A stretch of DNA of 40,535 bases from Cylindrobasidium torrendii FP15055 ss-10 (taxonomy: Eukaryota > Basidiomycota > Agaricomycetes > Agaricales > Physalacriaceae), in contig KN880652.1 of assembly GCA_000934385.1 (NCBI GenBank), positions 1-40,535 of the forward strand, written 5' to 3'. Each line of letters begins with the position of its first letter. Position 1 is the first letter of the stretch. The notes under the pieces were generated by a model. That model saw only the letters and a list, made by a program, of their open reading frames with translations. It was not told where the DNA came from and did no database searches. Made by a program: the position numbers and the translations under genes. Of the stretch, positions 24,152 through 34,976 are shown one piece after another.

Positions 24152-24850
24152 ATGTCGAGCTTCTCCCACATTTTGCCGTCGCTCAGCCAAGGTCTGCGCG
24201 AGCAAATCGCCGTTCGCGGCCAGATGGAGCGCCAGCGCCGCTATGGGTCGGCCGTCGGCGGCTCCGTCAGCTCTGACACAGCATCTATTGCCACTACTGC
24301 CACCCGTCCTGGCCTCACGAGGAAGAATAGCACAATGTCACACGTCGCAGCAAAAGCCAACCGCGAGAATTGGTTGGCCAACTGCTCTGCCGAGGATCGC
24401 GACAGACTGCTTGTCCGCGGTCCGGGAACGAACCTCACGCCCATTCGCACGCTGCCTCAACGTTCCGGAACACTGCCCGTGCGCCCATCCCTGCCTCAAT
24501 CCGTTCGGCCGCCAGTACGAACCTCATCAATACCCACTGCAGCTGCATTCTCGCCTCCGCCCGCAGCCACCACACCGATATCAGACTACCCACCACTTCC
24601 TGCTACTCCCACCCATTCCGAGGGATCCACACTCGTTCGTCGACCGTCTCTTCCATCTTCCCCTGCCTGCACAAAGAGAAGCAGCAAGCTCTCCTCACCA
24701 ACGAACGCACCTCCATCTCTTCCATCGCCCGACCTAGTCACCATCACCGAGGATTGTAGCTCACCCAGCACCGTGGAATACCCCAGCGTCATCCTTGGCC
24801 GCCACTACCGCCCTCGTCCGGACGAGGCGGCGCCGTTCACATCATTCTAA
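24152..24850 (+). CDS. Ser/Pro-rich disordered hypothetical protein, 232 aa
   Basis: Single exon. I chose the ATG at 24152 because it follows a TATA box and opens MSSFSHILPSLSQGLREQ, a plausible amphipathic helix. The 45 upstream codons of open frame precede it without start context. Residues 1-80 are basic and helical (REQIAVRGQMERQRRYGSAV, KANRENWLANC). From about 90 to 200 it is Pro/Ser/Thr-rich with no hydrophobic core, so probably disordered. It ends ILGRHYRPRPDEAAPFTSF. I recognise no domain. It may be a regulatory or scaffold protein. Clear codon bias and a good TATA box favour a real gene. Confidence 0.65.
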   Translation: MSSFSHILPSLSQGLREQIAVRGQMERQRRYGSAVGGSVSSDTASIATTATRPGLTRKNSTMSHVAAKANRENWLANCSAEDRDRLLVRGPGTNLTPIRTLPQRSGTLPVRPSLPQSVRPPVRTSSIPTAAAFSPPPAATTPISDYPPLPATPTHSEGSTLVRRPSLPSSPACTKRSSKLSSPTNAPPSLPSPDLVTITEDCSSPSTVEYPSVILGRHYRPRPDEAAPFTSF

Positions 24851-25234
24851 CCATTTTCCTATAGCTACTCGTGCTGAATCGCTTTGTATATTTGTATCTT
24901 CTAGTTAACGTATCGGATACCCTTTTATTTCACGAGGATCTCATCGCTTATTTATTTTCTACGTACTTGTCACGGGTTGTGCCACTCGATGCTGGAAATC
25001 GATTCACTGAACTCGCATGGATGGGAATATTGAAGGGAGCGTACTACATTATGTAAGTAGTTGACCAAAGTAGGAATGCCATTGTTCCAACCATTCGCGA
25101 ATTCTTGTGTTCGAAGGACAGGTTCTCTAGCACGATGTAATATTGCTGTGGTATAAAATAATTGGAAGAAAAAACCCTATGTGTATGCAAAGGTGTCCAA
25201 AAATGTCGTGACACAAGTCATATAGTCTGGCCAC
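24851..25234. other. Convergent intergenic region
   Basis: 384 AT-rich bases between the stops of the disordered-protein gene (plus) and the glycosyltransferase gene (minus). It holds the two 3' ends, and I see nothing else in it. Confidence 0.45.
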
Positions 25235-26746
25235 TCATATTCGCTCACCATACCGCCTTTCGCTTTCACTCTGGTTTTGGGCTGGGTCGTCTGCAAAAGG
25301 ACTCCTCGTCTCAGTCTTCGCATCCATCGCAGCAGTCGCTGCCGAAATATCGCCAATGCCCGTACGCGTTCCCCATCCTGTCTGTCAAAACCATCAGCCT
25401 CGGTACCCAGTCTGCACAGGCTATAGCAACATACCTCGTGAAGAGTGCACAATGCATACAACTTCATGATTGCGAAGTAGTATCCGAATAGGATGAAGGC
25501 CGGGACGTAGATGATGTGCTCGGGAGAATGCCAGAGATGCGGTAGGAGCTTCGCGGTGCGTGTTGCGACGAGCCAGACGAAGTACGACAGCACCACGTTC
25601 CACCATGGCAAATGGTAGCCACCGTCCAGAACAGAGATCGTACTCTTGTAGACCACATACGCGACAAGACATGGTCCTACAAGTAGGGAGAAAGGATTAA
25701 AGAGCTTGTCGACCATGGTGTATGCGACGTAAGGATGTGAAGTCCAGATGTGCCGCTCCATAAACAGGCTTCGCAGGTCGGAGCGCCATGTATTCCGCGT
25801 CCATCTGAGCACCTGCTTGAGGAACCTCCAGTTCGGCTTCATCGTGGAGAGCAGCTCTGCCTCCTTGCAGCACTGTACATAGGTATCCCAGCCATGGGAA
25901 ACCATCCATCGCGTGAGGAACTTGTCGTCGCCCGAGTTGAGTTGGTATTTTCCCAGCCAGTAGTCATGTGTGAAGCCGTAGAGAAATTCCGGGTCCTTGA
26001 GGATGATGGTACGGTACGCGGCTGTGCGCCCCGATAGGCAAGGAAGGCCACCATCGATATGAGTAGAAGCGGATATCTCGATGTTACGAATGGTGAGGCG
26101 AAATGCGGCGAGGACCTCCCAGACGGTCATCCTTTTCCCGCAGGGCTGCACACGCTGGCTTGTACCAACTCCACCGACCTTTTGGTCCTCGAAGCAGGCG
26201 AGTACGTACGGTAAGAGGGTGGGTGGCCATATAGCATCGTCGTCTGCGAAGAAGATGATGTCTGTTGTCGTGTTTTTGATGCCGTGCGACATTTGCAAGC
26301 GCTTGTTGGCGAAGGGTACGGTGAGAACGCGGATTTTGGCTGGGTTTACGGCTCGAGCAAGCTCTTGAAGGGGTTCGAGCATCTTCTCCTCTGTGATGAT
26401 GATGATTTCCTTGGGATCGCCAACAAGCCAACTGCGGGCGGCTTCCTTGAATTCCTCGCCAGCGTCGATAGTGGGTACGATGATGGTCACATCCTCAGAC
26501 GCGATATAGGTTGGGTTTTCTGGGAGGGGTACTGGGCGATACGCAAGGGACGCAGATATTCGGATGAGATACCAGAAATATCGGTAAAACCTGGACAGTG
26601 CTGTGAGTACAGGAAAGGTGCAGGGAAAGAGACGCACCCTATAAGACCGAATGGTACGACTGAAACAAAGTTAGTATATGCGTTGAGGACGACGGCGGGG
26701 CTGACGACGTACAGACGGGGAAATTGTCCGAGGTGAGATACAACAT
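25235..26746 (-). CDS. GT2 polysaccharide synthase (hyaluronan/Cps1-like), 452 aa
   Basis: Exons: 26746-26713, 26659-26638, 26590-25435, 25381-25235 (1359 nt). A processive membrane glycosyltransferase that would polymerise a cell-surface glycan from a UDP-sugar. An N-terminal membrane helix (about 11-36, VFVPFGLIGFYRYFWYLI) precedes the GT2 fold. Catalytic features: DVTIIVPT (52-59), FADDDAIWP with DDD at 135-137, SGDDKF with the catalytic acid region at 239-241, and QVLRW at 278-282 (QxxRW). Three to four membrane segments follow (about 317-335, 348-362, 378-399), then a hydrophilic tail starting TGWGTRTG. The 22-nt second exon and the last intron were placed because they restore family sequence. 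The start at 26746 is plausible but upstream exons cannot be excluded. It is divergent from CBP4. Confidence 0.9.
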
Positions 26747-27261
26747 CCCGCCTAGGACAGGTTGCCTGTGTCCGCAGAGCGAGTGAGGAAGCTACGCCAA
26801 CCGGCGGGCTCAGAAATGAAAAAGACAAGAGCCACGAGCGTAAGAACAGAGGAGATGAAGACGGCGAGAAGGAAGACAGGCGAACTTTGGGCGAGTTTCT
26901 CATTTTAGAGAAAGCCAAGTATGATGGCACTCACGTGCCATTACATCGGATGGGCTACTCGGACGGTATTTAGAGTGGGAAATGGCCAGAAATGAGGATA
27001 ATAAGAGACCCTCAAAGTTACTTGGAATGTCTTGTCGCCACTCAAGGCCCCAGGAAGAGATTAGACTGTGGGATGCCCGCAGGCACAAAACTTTCGCAAT
27101 TCCCACCACCAGAAAATGGGCCAAATCCGCCAATATCCACCTTGCAAGTCGCGTCCGAAGTCGCGTCCACTCAACGTCCTCGAGTTTGTGCATGATCGCG
27201 GGGAATGAGAAACGCGTGTTACGTAAAGTGACGCACACTTCCCACTTACTCTCGCGCCGCC
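26747..27261. promoter_or_regulatory. Divergent promoter region, GT2 / CBP4
   Basis: 515 bp between start codons. It includes open frames without conservation. No TATA box or repeat is clear to me. Confidence 0.45.
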
Positions 27262-27745
27262 ATGTCTGCCGGCTACCATGGACCTCCCTTTCCCTGGGGC
27301 AAAGTTATCTTCACTTTCGCAGGATGTACGAAAACCAATCGTTGAGCTGGAGTTGGCTATCTTATGCGAAATGCAGGCATTGGTCTGGGCTACGCGCTCA
27401 TGAAGAGTACGTCGTCCGCTCTCGAGACACCGTGCCTTTCCTGAATATCCGCCTAGCCACCGTCCCTACGGAAGAGGAATTATACAACGTGCGTGGAAAG
27501 TCACCCGAGCGCGCGTATCCCTGAGCATCCTTCTCTAGCGCATGGCTCCAGATATCCAACGGAAAGTGGACGCAGCGCGCGCTCTCCGCTTAGCTCAATT
27601 AAATCAGACCCAGAAGCAAGTCGATGCCCAGGTGCGTGTTGGCTCGATCTCACTCCCGTTAGATTTCTCATCGCCTGTTCAGAGAGCACCAGAAGGCGAC
27701 CCAGACGCTCAGAAACCAATTTGGGCAGAAATGCAAAAACGATGA
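27262..27745 (+). CDS. CBP4, mitochondrial complex III assembly factor, 93 aa
   Basis: Exons: 27262-27325, 27377-27406, 27457-27488, 27539-27631, 27683-27745 (282 nt). Cbp4 binds newly made cytochrome b, with Cbp3-Cbp6, in assembly of the cytochrome bc1 complex in the inner mitochondrial membrane. The sequence shows the family pattern: PFPWGK, one membrane helix (about 15-32, VIFTFAGCIGLGYALM), then TVPTEEELYNRMAPD and a charged helix, ending KPIWAEMQKR. The gene is split into five exons of 30-93 nt by four introns of 50-51 bp, so exon finding on single frames misses it completely. All four splices close the frame and none of the pieces alone looks like a gene. Confidence 0.92.
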
Positions 27746-27951
27746 AGACCTTGGTTTCGCTTATTCATTTCCCGGTTTATTGCTCTGCTACCCCAACTTA
27801 TTATTGTAGTATCCTTCACTCTGAATCCATCCAACAGCTCCTCCAATGCTGCAGATGCTCAGAGCCAGTGTATGGACCATTGCACAAATACAGATTCTCA
27901 TAAATCTCAGACACAAGATACAAGGACATATTACATGAAATCTCAAGCCAA

Positions 27952-29272
27952 CTATGAACCACATAGCAGCTTCGCAAACTGGGCCGTCAAGAGATTGGCC
28001 TCCTTTTCCACCTTCTTGATTGAGGCTGCCCCGCACGACTCGCTTTCGAGGTGCTGGATCAGCCCGGAGAGAAGGGTGAATTTACTCTCGCAGTCGGGGC
28101 ACCTGAGGGGCATGTGAGTTTCACAGTGCGAGTCGCTTCAAGATATATCTCACTTGAACTTGTTGTCGTCGTGGGCTGCCGAACTAAGATGAAGGTTGAG
28201 GGAATACAAAGTCTTGAAGGTCTGCTCGCATCTGGGACACTCGTATGCCGTGCCGTTGAACGCATCCTCCGTAGCGACCTCAGCAGTCACAACTCCAGAC
28301 GACAGCGCTCTGATGGTCGACGCTGCTGTAGCGCTCGAAAAGATCTCCGCAACGCTTGAGATGCTTCCAGTCTCAGATGCATTGTCACTATCGCTTTCGT
28401 CGTCGCTGTCGTCGATAAGGATAGATGGCTTTACTTCGAGGGCTTGGACCGTCTGGGTAACTTGATGGCGGTTGAGGCCGGGAGTACACTCCCCGGACTC
28501 GATGTGATGGGCGATGGACGATGGTTCTTTGAACATTCGCAAACACAGAGCACACTTCATGACGCGAGGTTTGTGTGCGATGGAATGTTTGTGCTATTGA
28601 AAGTCTGTTTAGTGGCTCACCGTCTGTGTGTTGTAGAGACGCACCTGGTTCAGATCGATAGATTTATCAAATCCGCGAGCACACTCAAAGCACCATTGGT
28701 GCTTACTGGACATGTGCTTGTCCAAGTCTTTCCGCACTTCGAAATGAAGCAAGCATATGTTGCACGCGATGGCGTCGAACCCATCAAATAGGCTGTTGAG
28801 TCGGCCATCGGGACGATGACCACTATCTTTCATATGCTAGGGACATTATGAGAATGGTTGCAAAGCACCAGAACCAAACTCGCACCTGCTGGAGGCGCGG
28901 TGCCGACGTGAAGATCTTGCCGCAGGTCTCTAAGCACAAGAAGTGGTCTGTACTGCGCCGGCGGCAATGGCGAGCAAGCCTTGTCCACCGTGGGAAGTCG
29001 CGGTTGCACGCTGCGCAGCTTCGAGGGTCGGGGCCGCCGCCGTTTAGATGGACCGTCGACTCCCGATGCTGAAAACCCCTCCATGTCAAATTGTTGCGAC
29101 CCTCGAATGCACAGACACGCACCTTCTGCAAGAACACAGGATTGAAGAAAAGGCGCCGGCATTCCGAGCAATAACTGTGGTCCACTCTCTCATCGCAATG
29201 GGCGTGCAAAGCATCGGCATTTGAAAAGCTACGCCGACCTTGAGGGCAACCATGGGGGGTGCTATCGTCCAT
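27952..29272 (-). CDS. C2H2 zinc-finger protein, 371 aa (paralog 1)
   Basis: Exons: 29272-29123, 29068-28886, 28836-28645, 28593-28154, 28102-27952 (1116 nt). Multiple C2H2-like fingers run from the N-terminus to residue 200 (CSECRRLFF, CAACNRDFPRW, CNICLLHFE, CFECARGF, CALCLRMFKEP). Then comes an acidic Ser/Asp linker and a conserved TAEVATEDAFNG block, and two more fingers (ECPRCEQTF, KCPDCESKF), ending LTAQFAKLLCGS. Probably a nucleic-acid-binding protein; the target is unknown. The paralog at 35649-36969 has the same five-exon structure; exons 3 (192 nt) and 5 (151 nt) are the same length. The first finger has Gly where the paralog has its second Cys (CPQG against CSQC), so it is probably broken here. 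Its stop is 206 bp from the convergent CBP4 stop. Confidence 0.9.
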
Positions 29273-29317
29273 GATGGCCACCAACGAGTCTTGGGCGGAT
29301 TCGTTGGCATCGAGGCT

Positions 29318-29327
29318 GCCTTATATA
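29318..29327 (-). promoter_or_regulatory. TATA box of C2H2 paralog 1
   Basis: TATATAAGGC on the minus strand, ending 45 bp before the ATG at 29272. The same ten bases at the same 45-bp distance precede the paralog at 35649. Confidence 0.75.
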
Positions 29328-30408
29328 CCCCAAGCTCCTCCCCCGGGTACATGGCTCGAGCGCAAGGATGACGCGACGCTGCTTTGAGCTGGAGCCGGAC
29401 AGCAGTCATCGAACTGTACTGTATTCCTCTGGTCACGGGTTGAGGAGAAGTTATGAGTTCTAGCCTTCATGGCATGCCACGGTTTCGAAGAAAGCTTCTT
29501 ACCCCGACTGGGGCCCGGGGGACGGAAAACCTACATGCATGGACCCCCTAGTTCCCACGACGGCCGTTTTTCTCCAACTTGAAAGAAGTCAACACGTCGG
29601 CTGCCTCCACCAGCACACAGAGTGATTCTGAAGTGTCGCAAGTTCGTTTGATCCTTCACACTACTCATCTCTTCTGTTTATCAGAAGGCCTGGGGTGACT
29701 CCAACTTCAATGCTGCCATCGTCGAAGAGAGCGATGCTTCCCTGATCTTTTTTAGAGACACGCAAGCCGGCGCAGTCACAAGATGTAACCAAGCACTCAT
29801 ATTTGAACAAAGCCTCTAAGCTTCAACTCTAGGTTCGACATGAAGAAGTTACCATCACCCTCTCTCATTCACGTAGCCGAATAGTATCCCGGCGGAAAAA
29901 GTCACGTTCATCCACAAAAAGCCGACATACAACTAATATCGGCTGATTGGTAATCACAATGAAATGTATTCATGTCCGTATATGGACACACGCCGATCTG
30001 ATGAAGACTCCAGGTGGCAGGGCGCTGGCAGGCATAAAAAAGCGAAGACGCAGCGCGCATCCCGATTCCAATTGGTAGCGCGCGCAGTGTCACCATCTTA
30101 CGATTCCCCAAGCTAGTTTCTTCCACTTCTTGCGCCCACAGAATCGACAGAAAGGGTGCAATCCATTCAGAGCCGCTCGCAGCCTTGCGTATGCGACCAA
30201 GTTCCGTATAAAAGGTATAAGACTAAGAGAGCTAACAGTATCGACGACATATGTAATTGATGGTATAATTGTATGAATTTTACAGTGCAAGATTATGCAT
30301 AGTATGCAATGAGTGAATGAGTTCCGGCTGAGTGAACAGGCCAACAATGCAGGTAACAATAAGTACAAAACGGAGATGCTAATGTGAGAATACAAGTGCC
30401 ACTGGGAG
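29328..30408. other. Intergenic region between C2H2 and arrestin-like genes
   Basis: About 1.1 kb between two minus-strand genes. It holds the upstream promoter of C2H2 paralog 1 and the 3' flank of the arrestin-like gene. Minus-strand open frames at 29908-30395 are short, start without context and look like untranslated sequence. I see no repeat or RNA gene. Confidence 0.45.
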
Positions 30409-32394
30409 TCAAGACTTGCCCAGCAACATGCGTGGCCGGAATCGCTTGATCGAGAACCCCAGCAGGTCGCTTGAGCGCCGGCTCTGCACTTCGATGCGCG
30501 CGAGCTCCTGCTCCCATTCCCGGATTTCCGCAGAAGCGCGTGTGCTATCTTGAGGAAGTGTAGTCACCACCGCGGCCATATTTCGTGGGATGGCACTGGC
30601 CGAAGTGCTGACCGAGCTCGGAGAAAACGGGCGGCCCGCGTAGAGCGAGTCGCGGCTCGTGCGTATTGGTCCAGCGCCAGTGAGCTCGCTAGTCCCGGGG
30701 CGACTAGACTTGCCCCGTTTCTGGTGGTCGCTTGAGGTATGGCCCGCAGGTGTCGCGTAGCTGAATTTGGTGGTGGAATCTCTGGGCCCAGCACTTGTAT
30801 GTGGCCGCCGGGGAGTCTTGTTACTGGAGCGAGTGTGTGCTGCAGGTCCCGATGAGGAAGCAACTGGGCTTTGGCCTGAGCTCGACGGCAATGATGGAAC
30901 AGGAGTGGGACTGGTCGAAGACGGCGATACTGGTGTAGCGTCGCCCTCCTTGGTACGGGAGCGTCGAGGGGACTTTGATTTGGCTCGACGTCGGGCATCC
31001 TGGTACTCAGACAGTGCCAACTCGCGTTCTGCACCGTTAGTGGGTACAACCAAAATCTCTTGCTCCTCAAGGTCAAGAGATTCAGTCCCAGAAGGACTCG
31101 TTATAATGACCTGTCAAGTGGTCAGAATCAGACTGACTAATATAAGCGGAGTTTACTTGCCTTGGCACGAACGAAGAATTGGACAGAAGCAATGTCTGTC
31201 GTCGTAGTCTCTCCGATAGTCCAGCGTCCGTTTGAAGAAGGAACAGGCCACGGGATGGTCAGAGTTTTGAACAGCACACCCTTCTGATCACCGTGTGCAA
31301 ACGGCCCAGAGGATTCGGTAGCCGCAATTGGATGTGTGGACACACGCACGTCGGCTGGCTGAGTTGAAGTTGCAAATGGTGCAGTCACGGGTCTTTGCAG
31401 ATGGAGAGTGATGGTGGCGCTTGAATTCGTGAATGTCGAGCCATGGAGAGTAGACGAAAATGAATCTTGAGACGAGGTTTGGCCGAGGGTGGAGGGTGGC
31501 ACGGGTGGAATAGAGGCAGGATCCTTGATGGCAATGCGGCGCTCTATGACGGCGCTTGCGGAGCGAATGGAAGTTGTTGGGCTTTCTGGGAGAAGGAAGA
31601 GAGAAATCGGCACGAGGTCGAGGGGTCCTACGGCAACCGAAGGGGAAACAATAGTGTATCGAATCCGGGGAGCGCGGGGCTTCTTCGTCTCGCGGTCGAG
31701 AGTGGGCTGCACACCGTCTGGCAGCGGAGGCCGGATGGATGCTGGTATGGGAGGCGAGTTGAAGCGGATAAGTGGAAGTTCGCAATGGCGGATTATTCGA
31801 TTGCCAATCCCGGGTATTGGGACGTGATTTACAACTGGTGCAACGATCAGTCTAGCAGGAAATGGGCACTAGTTCAGGGTTACGAACCGGCTTCGACGCG
31901 CCAAACGCAACGGTACTCCACGTAAGTGGCGGTACTCAGTCCGCTACTTGATGGCGGGATGGACAGGCGGAACGGGAGCTCGACTTCACCGAGCTCGCTG
32001 TAGTCACCATGACCGGTAGAAGAGCCCTCCCAGAGCGTTTTCGTATAGCTTTCGAGGACATTTGAATGGAGAACGCCAGTTGGGCCTTGGATGAGTTCGT
32101 AGCAGCGCGCGGCGATGGTAATATTGCGGGTCGTCAACGTCTTCTGATCCTGATCAAAGCGTGTAATGACAACTGAAGGAGAGACGCGTTGAGCAAGCGG
32201 GGACGATGGCGAGGCAAAAGTTAGTGTGTTGAGCTGGAGAATGACTAACCTCCTTCAATCTTGACAGGCGTTAAACCGAGATAACCTGAATACGGAAAGT
32301 AGCGGACAACATTGCCTGTTCAGAAAAAGTGAGCTTTCCAGACGTCGTCCATGGCGATATGCGCACCTTTCGAGGATGCCAGCAGGACACGCAT
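30409..32394 (-). CDS. Alpha-arrestin-like protein, 584 aa
   Basis: Exons: 32394-32367, 32315-32250, 32172-31888, 31834-31161, 31110-30409 (1755 nt). The N-terminal half looks like an arrestin fold: VRYFPYSGYLGLTPVKIEGV, then ITIAARCYELIQG, TLWEG, and LGEVELPFRLSIP, the strand pattern typical of arrestin-N. Further beta-rich sequence follows (IRYTIVSPSV, GRWTIGETTT, VQFFVRAKV). After about residue 370 the protein is Ser/Pro/Arg-rich and disordered (KSKSPRRSRTKEGD). Fungal alpha-arrestins are adaptors that recruit a Rsp5-type ubiquitin ligase to plasma-membrane transporters. I see no clear PPxY motif, so that link is unproven. The last intron (31111-31160) starts with the classic GC donor AAG/GCAAGT. 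Exon 1 (28 nt, MRVLLASSK) is the least certain. It is divergent from the SLC35F6-like gene. Confidence 0.82.
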
Positions 32395-32735
32395 GAAAAG
32401 GATGGGGGTTGTGGGTGTCAGAAGCGAAGGACGGTCGCGATTCGAAGCATCGTTATAACACCTTCGGTGGTCGCCGCGCGCTTCTTGATGGGAATCTCAA
32501 ATTCGGATGACAGGAGCTTATTCCGGCCGGCCATTCCACTCTTCTCGGAATTTATGTCAACAGCCGCACGCGTTTCAAAATTCTTCGAAAGCTTCAATTA
32601 TCGCATTGCACCCGCTCACCGGCCGGCGATCAATGCTGCTCGGCCGGCAGGATCCCAAATTAGGAAGGCTCCCGCCCCGCGGCACAGCTGGGGTTGCGCT
32701 CATCAGGTCTCCTACTGACCACGACAACATCGACG
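32395..32735. promoter_or_regulatory. Divergent promoter, arrestin-like / SLC35F6-like
   Basis: 341 bp between divergent start codons. It contains CGGCCGGC-type GC clusters near 32524 and 32620-32650 (GGCCGGCC, CGGCCGGC). These may be regulatory, but I know no factor to assign. Confidence 0.4.
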
Positions 32736-34472
32736 ATGGCTTTCCACAAATTCTTCATCCCCCTCCTGCTGGCGGGGATGATAACTACGGTTTGTGGCTC
32801 GCTGCGGCTAGTGTCGGCAGTGCTGATAGCGTTCCCAAGGGGTCCAGTAATTCGCTTTGGAGCAAGTGGCAGGTAAGTCGCTGTTCCCTATGCCTGGAGC
32901 TTTCACTAAACGGGTCTGCAGGACATGCAATGTGTGGAGAACTGCACCGACCCCGATGTCTCGAAGCGTGTGCTGTACGAGCAGCCAGTATGGCAAACCC
33001 TGCAGATGTTCGGTCAGTTGGCATGTGTTTTATTTAGCAGTATATTGACCTTGCCTAGTGGGCGAAATGTTCTGTACGCGGCCCGTATCCGGCGTTTGAC
33101 TGCTTCCTCATATCCCCCCAGGCTTCCTTCCCGTTCTCTTCTCATGGGTTCGCTCCCTGCGTGCCCCAGCTGTCCAGCTGGGTGAACCCCCGCTCAAAGA
33201 GGCTACCGGGCGCGCACTCACTGGCTGGAGTATCCTCCTCCTCTGGATTCCTGCGGCCTGCGATCTTACTGGAACAACAGTTCGTATTCCAATCAACTAG
33301 ACTTGACACTCCTCATGTGTTACCCAGCTCATGAACATCGGACTCTTGTACACCCCCGTTTCAATTTACCAAATGACGCGAGGTGCTCTCGTCCTCTTTG
33401 TAGGCTTCTTCAGTGTAATCTTCCTGCGCCGCACACTTCGGCTCTACCAGTTAGTCATGTGCATACTACCCCGTTCAAGCTAAGCTCAACTCTTGTCTAG
33501 ATGGGTCTCCCTCATTGTGGTCATGGCTGGCATTGCACTAGTTGGTCTTAGTGGTTCGCTAGTTAAGGAAGCGGCCAAGGAATCCCTCGGCCAATACCTA
33601 GCCCAGCCTCTATTTGCGTCAGAGGAAGAACCAGTGGACGCTCCAGAAGCAACCACTGTCCTTCTGGGCGTCTTCTTCATCCTGTTCGCCCAGATCTTGT
33701 GAGTCCACCCCACTGCTATGTAGCTCTTTTGACCAGTTGGTAATCCAGCACCGCTACTCAATTCGTCGTCGAAGAGAAGATCATGGGTATGTCTTGGCAG
33801 TATCTATCGGTTGTATGTGCTCATCGTCGGATTCTAGGAGTATACTCTGTTGCACCTCTCATGGCCGTAGGCTGGGAAGGTTTCTTTGGAGCACTCTCCG
33901 TACTCCTCCTTATGCCTCTCACGGCCATTCCAGCGGTCAAGGCGCAATCCCCATGGTTCGACGTTCCACGCGGCTGGCACCAAATGGTCGACACTCCGGC
34001 TGTTCTGTGGTCCGGACTGGCTATCGCCTGCAGCATCTCTCTATTCAACTTCTTCGGTCTTAGCGTTACCCGGCACGTGAGCGCGACTGCCCGTTCGCTC
34101 ACGGACACTTGCCGCACGCTTGCGATTTGGATCATCAGTCTCGGTCTTGGGTGGGAGAAGCTGCTTTTCCCCGTGTCCCTCCTCCAGATCCTTGGCTTCG
34201 CGTTACTCGTATATGGAACGGTAAGTAGTCTTATGCGGCTTCTCTCGCGTGTGCTTACACCGCGTTTGCTGTAGTTCACCTTTAATGGCCTTGTGCGCGG
34301 ACCGTTCTGCATGGCACCTCCCAGTGAATCCCACGAGGTCGAGGATGAGGAGGAACGAGAGGCGCTTCTGGACGAGTCAGCAACACTCCCTGCAGATCTT
34401 GGCCAAAGCGGATACGACGTTGCTCCCACCGATCAAGCGCACGGCCAACACGCCGCCACACGAGTTGGATAG
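32736..34472 (+). CDS. SLC35F6-like transporter of the drug/metabolite superfamily, 429 aa
   Basis: Ten exons: 32736-32789, 32840-32872, 32922-33012, 33059-33073, 33122-33279, 33328-33449, 33501-33698, 33749-33786, 33838-34220, 34275-34472 (1290 nt). About ten membrane helices, with family signatures: GMITTGSSNSLWSKWQ, MFVGEMFC, TTLMNIGLLYTPVSIYQM, RGALVLFVGFFSVIFLRR, FTATQFVVEEKI, SVAPLMAVGWEG, FNFFGLSVTRHVSATARSL. Nucleotide-sugar-transporter-like proteins of this type act in Golgi, lysosomal or mitochondrial membranes; the substrate is not known. The C-terminal tail is acidic and soluble (EVEDEEEREALLDES). Exon 4 is a 15-nt micro-exon; without it the conserved VGEMFC motif is lost. A strong hairpin begins 8 bp after the stop. 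Confidence 0.92.
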
Positions 34473-34480
34473 AAAGAGAG

Positions 34481-34571
34481 TTCGGCGCTCCGCGCCGCCT
34501 TCTCTATGCGGGAAGGAAGCTTGCCCTGAGAGGCTGCCTTCCCGCATAGGCAGGCGGCGCGGAGCGCCGAA
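34481..34571. repeat. 91-bp near-perfect hairpin after the SLC35F6-like stop
   Basis: Left arm 34481-34520 and right arm 34533-34571 pair over 39-40 bases with a 12-base loop. The outermost 20 bases of each arm are exact reverse complements, and only two mismatches and one indel occur further in. It starts 8 bp beyond the stop codon, so it is probably transcribed within the 3' UTR. It could be a fold-back mobile element, an RNA hairpin affecting 3' processing or stability, or a small-RNA precursor. Confidence 0.85.
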
Positions 34572-34802
34572 TTCGTTTCAATTCCCATCGCTATATACTA
34601 TGCATCGGCTAATTTGGGTGTATCCTTTCAATTTTAGAGTGACTACATACCACCTCGTTGCTTGTATTTATGGGCTACCGGATCCCGGGATTGCATTTCG
34701 GGCATTCCGTAGCTACGCAGCCTGTATACATACTTAGTGCCGAATCTAACCAGTGACTGTTGGCTCTGCGACCATCTTTTCAGTGAGATATTCCCAGCTT
34801 TC

Positions 34803-34976
34803 ATGGGAGCGCTCGGATCAACACAGCGTGTGCATGTTCGTATTCTGCAGGTTAAAATCGTCGAAAACGAGAGGATCAAACTCCTCCGTGCTCGGTTGCA
34901 TATGGACTCGGTGCGAACACCTGTTGATGATTTGACCGTTGCATTGCGCCGACTAGAAGCACAAAAAGCAGTTTAA
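34803..34976 (+). CDS. Possible small protein, 57 aa
   Basis: ATG at 34803, stop at 34976. The second half is a charged amphipathic stretch (VKIVENERIKLLRARLH, then LTVALRRLEAQ) that could be a coiled coil. A splice-acceptor-like TTCTGCAG lies inside at about 34844-34851, so the downstream half could instead be the last exon of something upstream, for which I see no partner. I recognise no family. Confidence 0.22.
   Translation: MGALGSTQRVHVRILQVKIVENERIKLLRARLHMDSVRTPVDDLTVALRRLEAQKAV

Noticed and set aside
29908..30395. Minus-strand frames, including one with hydrophobic residues (MYSHISISVLYLLLP)
   Set aside because: AT-rich sequence downstream of the arrestin-like gene; no start context or splice partner, and most likely 3' untranslated DNA.
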